A stretch of DNA of 23,501 bases from JAGMES01 sp023128035 (GTDB lineage: Bacteria > Bacillota > Halanaerobiia > DY22613), in NCBI GenBank assembly GCA_030627905.1, contig DAOVRZ010000094.1, positions 1-23,501 on the forward strand. The letters are read 5' to 3'. Made by a program: the position numbers and the translations under genes. Each line of letters opens with the position of its first letter. Position 1 is the stretch's first letter. Below, piece after piece: positions 23,344 through 23,501 of the stretch. The notes beneath the pieces are model-generated. The model saw nothing but the letters and a program-made list of their open reading frames with translations. It made no database searches and was not told the origin of the DNA.

Positions 23344-23501
23344 GAGTATGAAATTATAAGTAATAGTCTCTCGGAATAAATAATGAGTTTGCAGGTGATT
23401 TGTAATAATTTAACTGGGAATTGCAATGATTTCTTATGAACATCTGAAGAAATATAAAAAAACAGAAAAATGGGTATGACAAAAAGACCTATGTGATTGA
23501 A

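Larger units (their letters stand above)
23157..23501. other. Intergenic stretch with two inverted repeats, no gene seen
   Basis: No convincing gene is present in 345 bp. An opposite-strand frame (23226-23426) has no ribosome binding site and no recognisable content, and a frame from ATG 23426 closes after 17 codons. A T run at 23220-23226 is not preceded by a good hairpin. The notable content is the pair of inverted repeats listed separately. Confidence 0.6.

Noticed and set aside
23226..23426. Minus-strand 66-codon open frame at the downstream edge
   Set aside because: No ribosome binding site or recognisable motif; it spans both inverted repeats, typical of non-coding sequence.
23426..23479. 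Short ORF starting at the ATG at 23426
   Set aside because: It closes after 17 codons, has no good ribosome binding site, and no frame continues convincingly to the window end.
1..23501. CRISPR arrays, tRNA or rRNA genes, riboswitches
   Set aside because: No regularly spaced repeats, cloverleaf or rRNA-like segments were seen, and the non-coding stretches are too short or lack a recognisable aptamer.

Overview
The window is AT-rich and reads as chromosomal DNA of a low-GC Bacillota (Firmicutes) bacterium, probably a Bacillales/Paenibacillaceae or clostridial relative. Grounds are the codon preference (AGA, ATA, TTA), strong AGGAGG-type ribosome binding sites, and NRPS modules resembling the gramicidin/tyrocidine type. 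Genus cannot be decided from the sequence. Almost the whole window is one + strand operon for a hybrid non-ribosomal peptide / polyketide assembly line.

Layout: 1-46 is an intrinsic terminator. 47-139 is non-NRPS sequence, possibly the end of an insertion element, and it abuts an NRPS frame that opens without a start codon. 140/218-12685 encodes a four-module NRPS (C-A-PCP four times). 12675-15626 encodes a PKS module (KS-AT-ACP). 15623-20275 encodes a one-module NRPS (TubC docking-C-A-PCP-E). 20312-20803 is a GNAT N-acetyltransferase and 20863-22776 is a B12-binding-domain radical SAM protein with an unrecognised C-terminal domain. A hairpin at 22878-22914 plausibly ends the operon. 22921-23501 holds at most one doubtful small ORF and two inverted repeats.

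How the parts fit: the three megasynthase genes overlap by 11 and 4 bases, so they are translationally coupled. The acidic C-terminal tails of proteins 1 and 2 face basic N-termini of proteins 2 and 3 (protein 3 carries a TubC-type docking domain), giving the order NRPS1 > PKS > NRPS3. Ten-residue specificity codes read as: A1 DAWSLGNVAK (hydrophobic, Leu-like), A2 DVWHFSLIEK (Ser), A3 DVWHFSLIDK (Ser), A4 DPRHLAILAK (atypical), A5 DIWELTADDK (acidic pocket, probably diaminobutyrate). No thioesterase, transporter, PPTase or MbtH gene lies in the window, so the line presumably continues elsewhere or is incomplete.

The most unusual property is that three tailoring/extension domains keep their fold motifs and open frames but have lost exactly their catalytic residues. 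The KS has Gly for its nucleophilic Cys. The AT has lost the nucleophile Ser, its paired His, the oxyanion Gln and the carboxylate-binding Arg, plus a subdomain. The E domain has lost both its catalytic His and Glu. All five PCPs and the ACP keep their phosphopantetheine Ser, and all five C domains keep HHxxxDG. Either this is a real assembly line with a non-elongating pseudo-PKS module and a silent epimerase, or a cluster in early decay (the missing 5' end of NRPS1 fits decay). The KS Cys-to-Gly change also lies inside a perfect 12-bp palindrome, which suggests a mutational mechanism.
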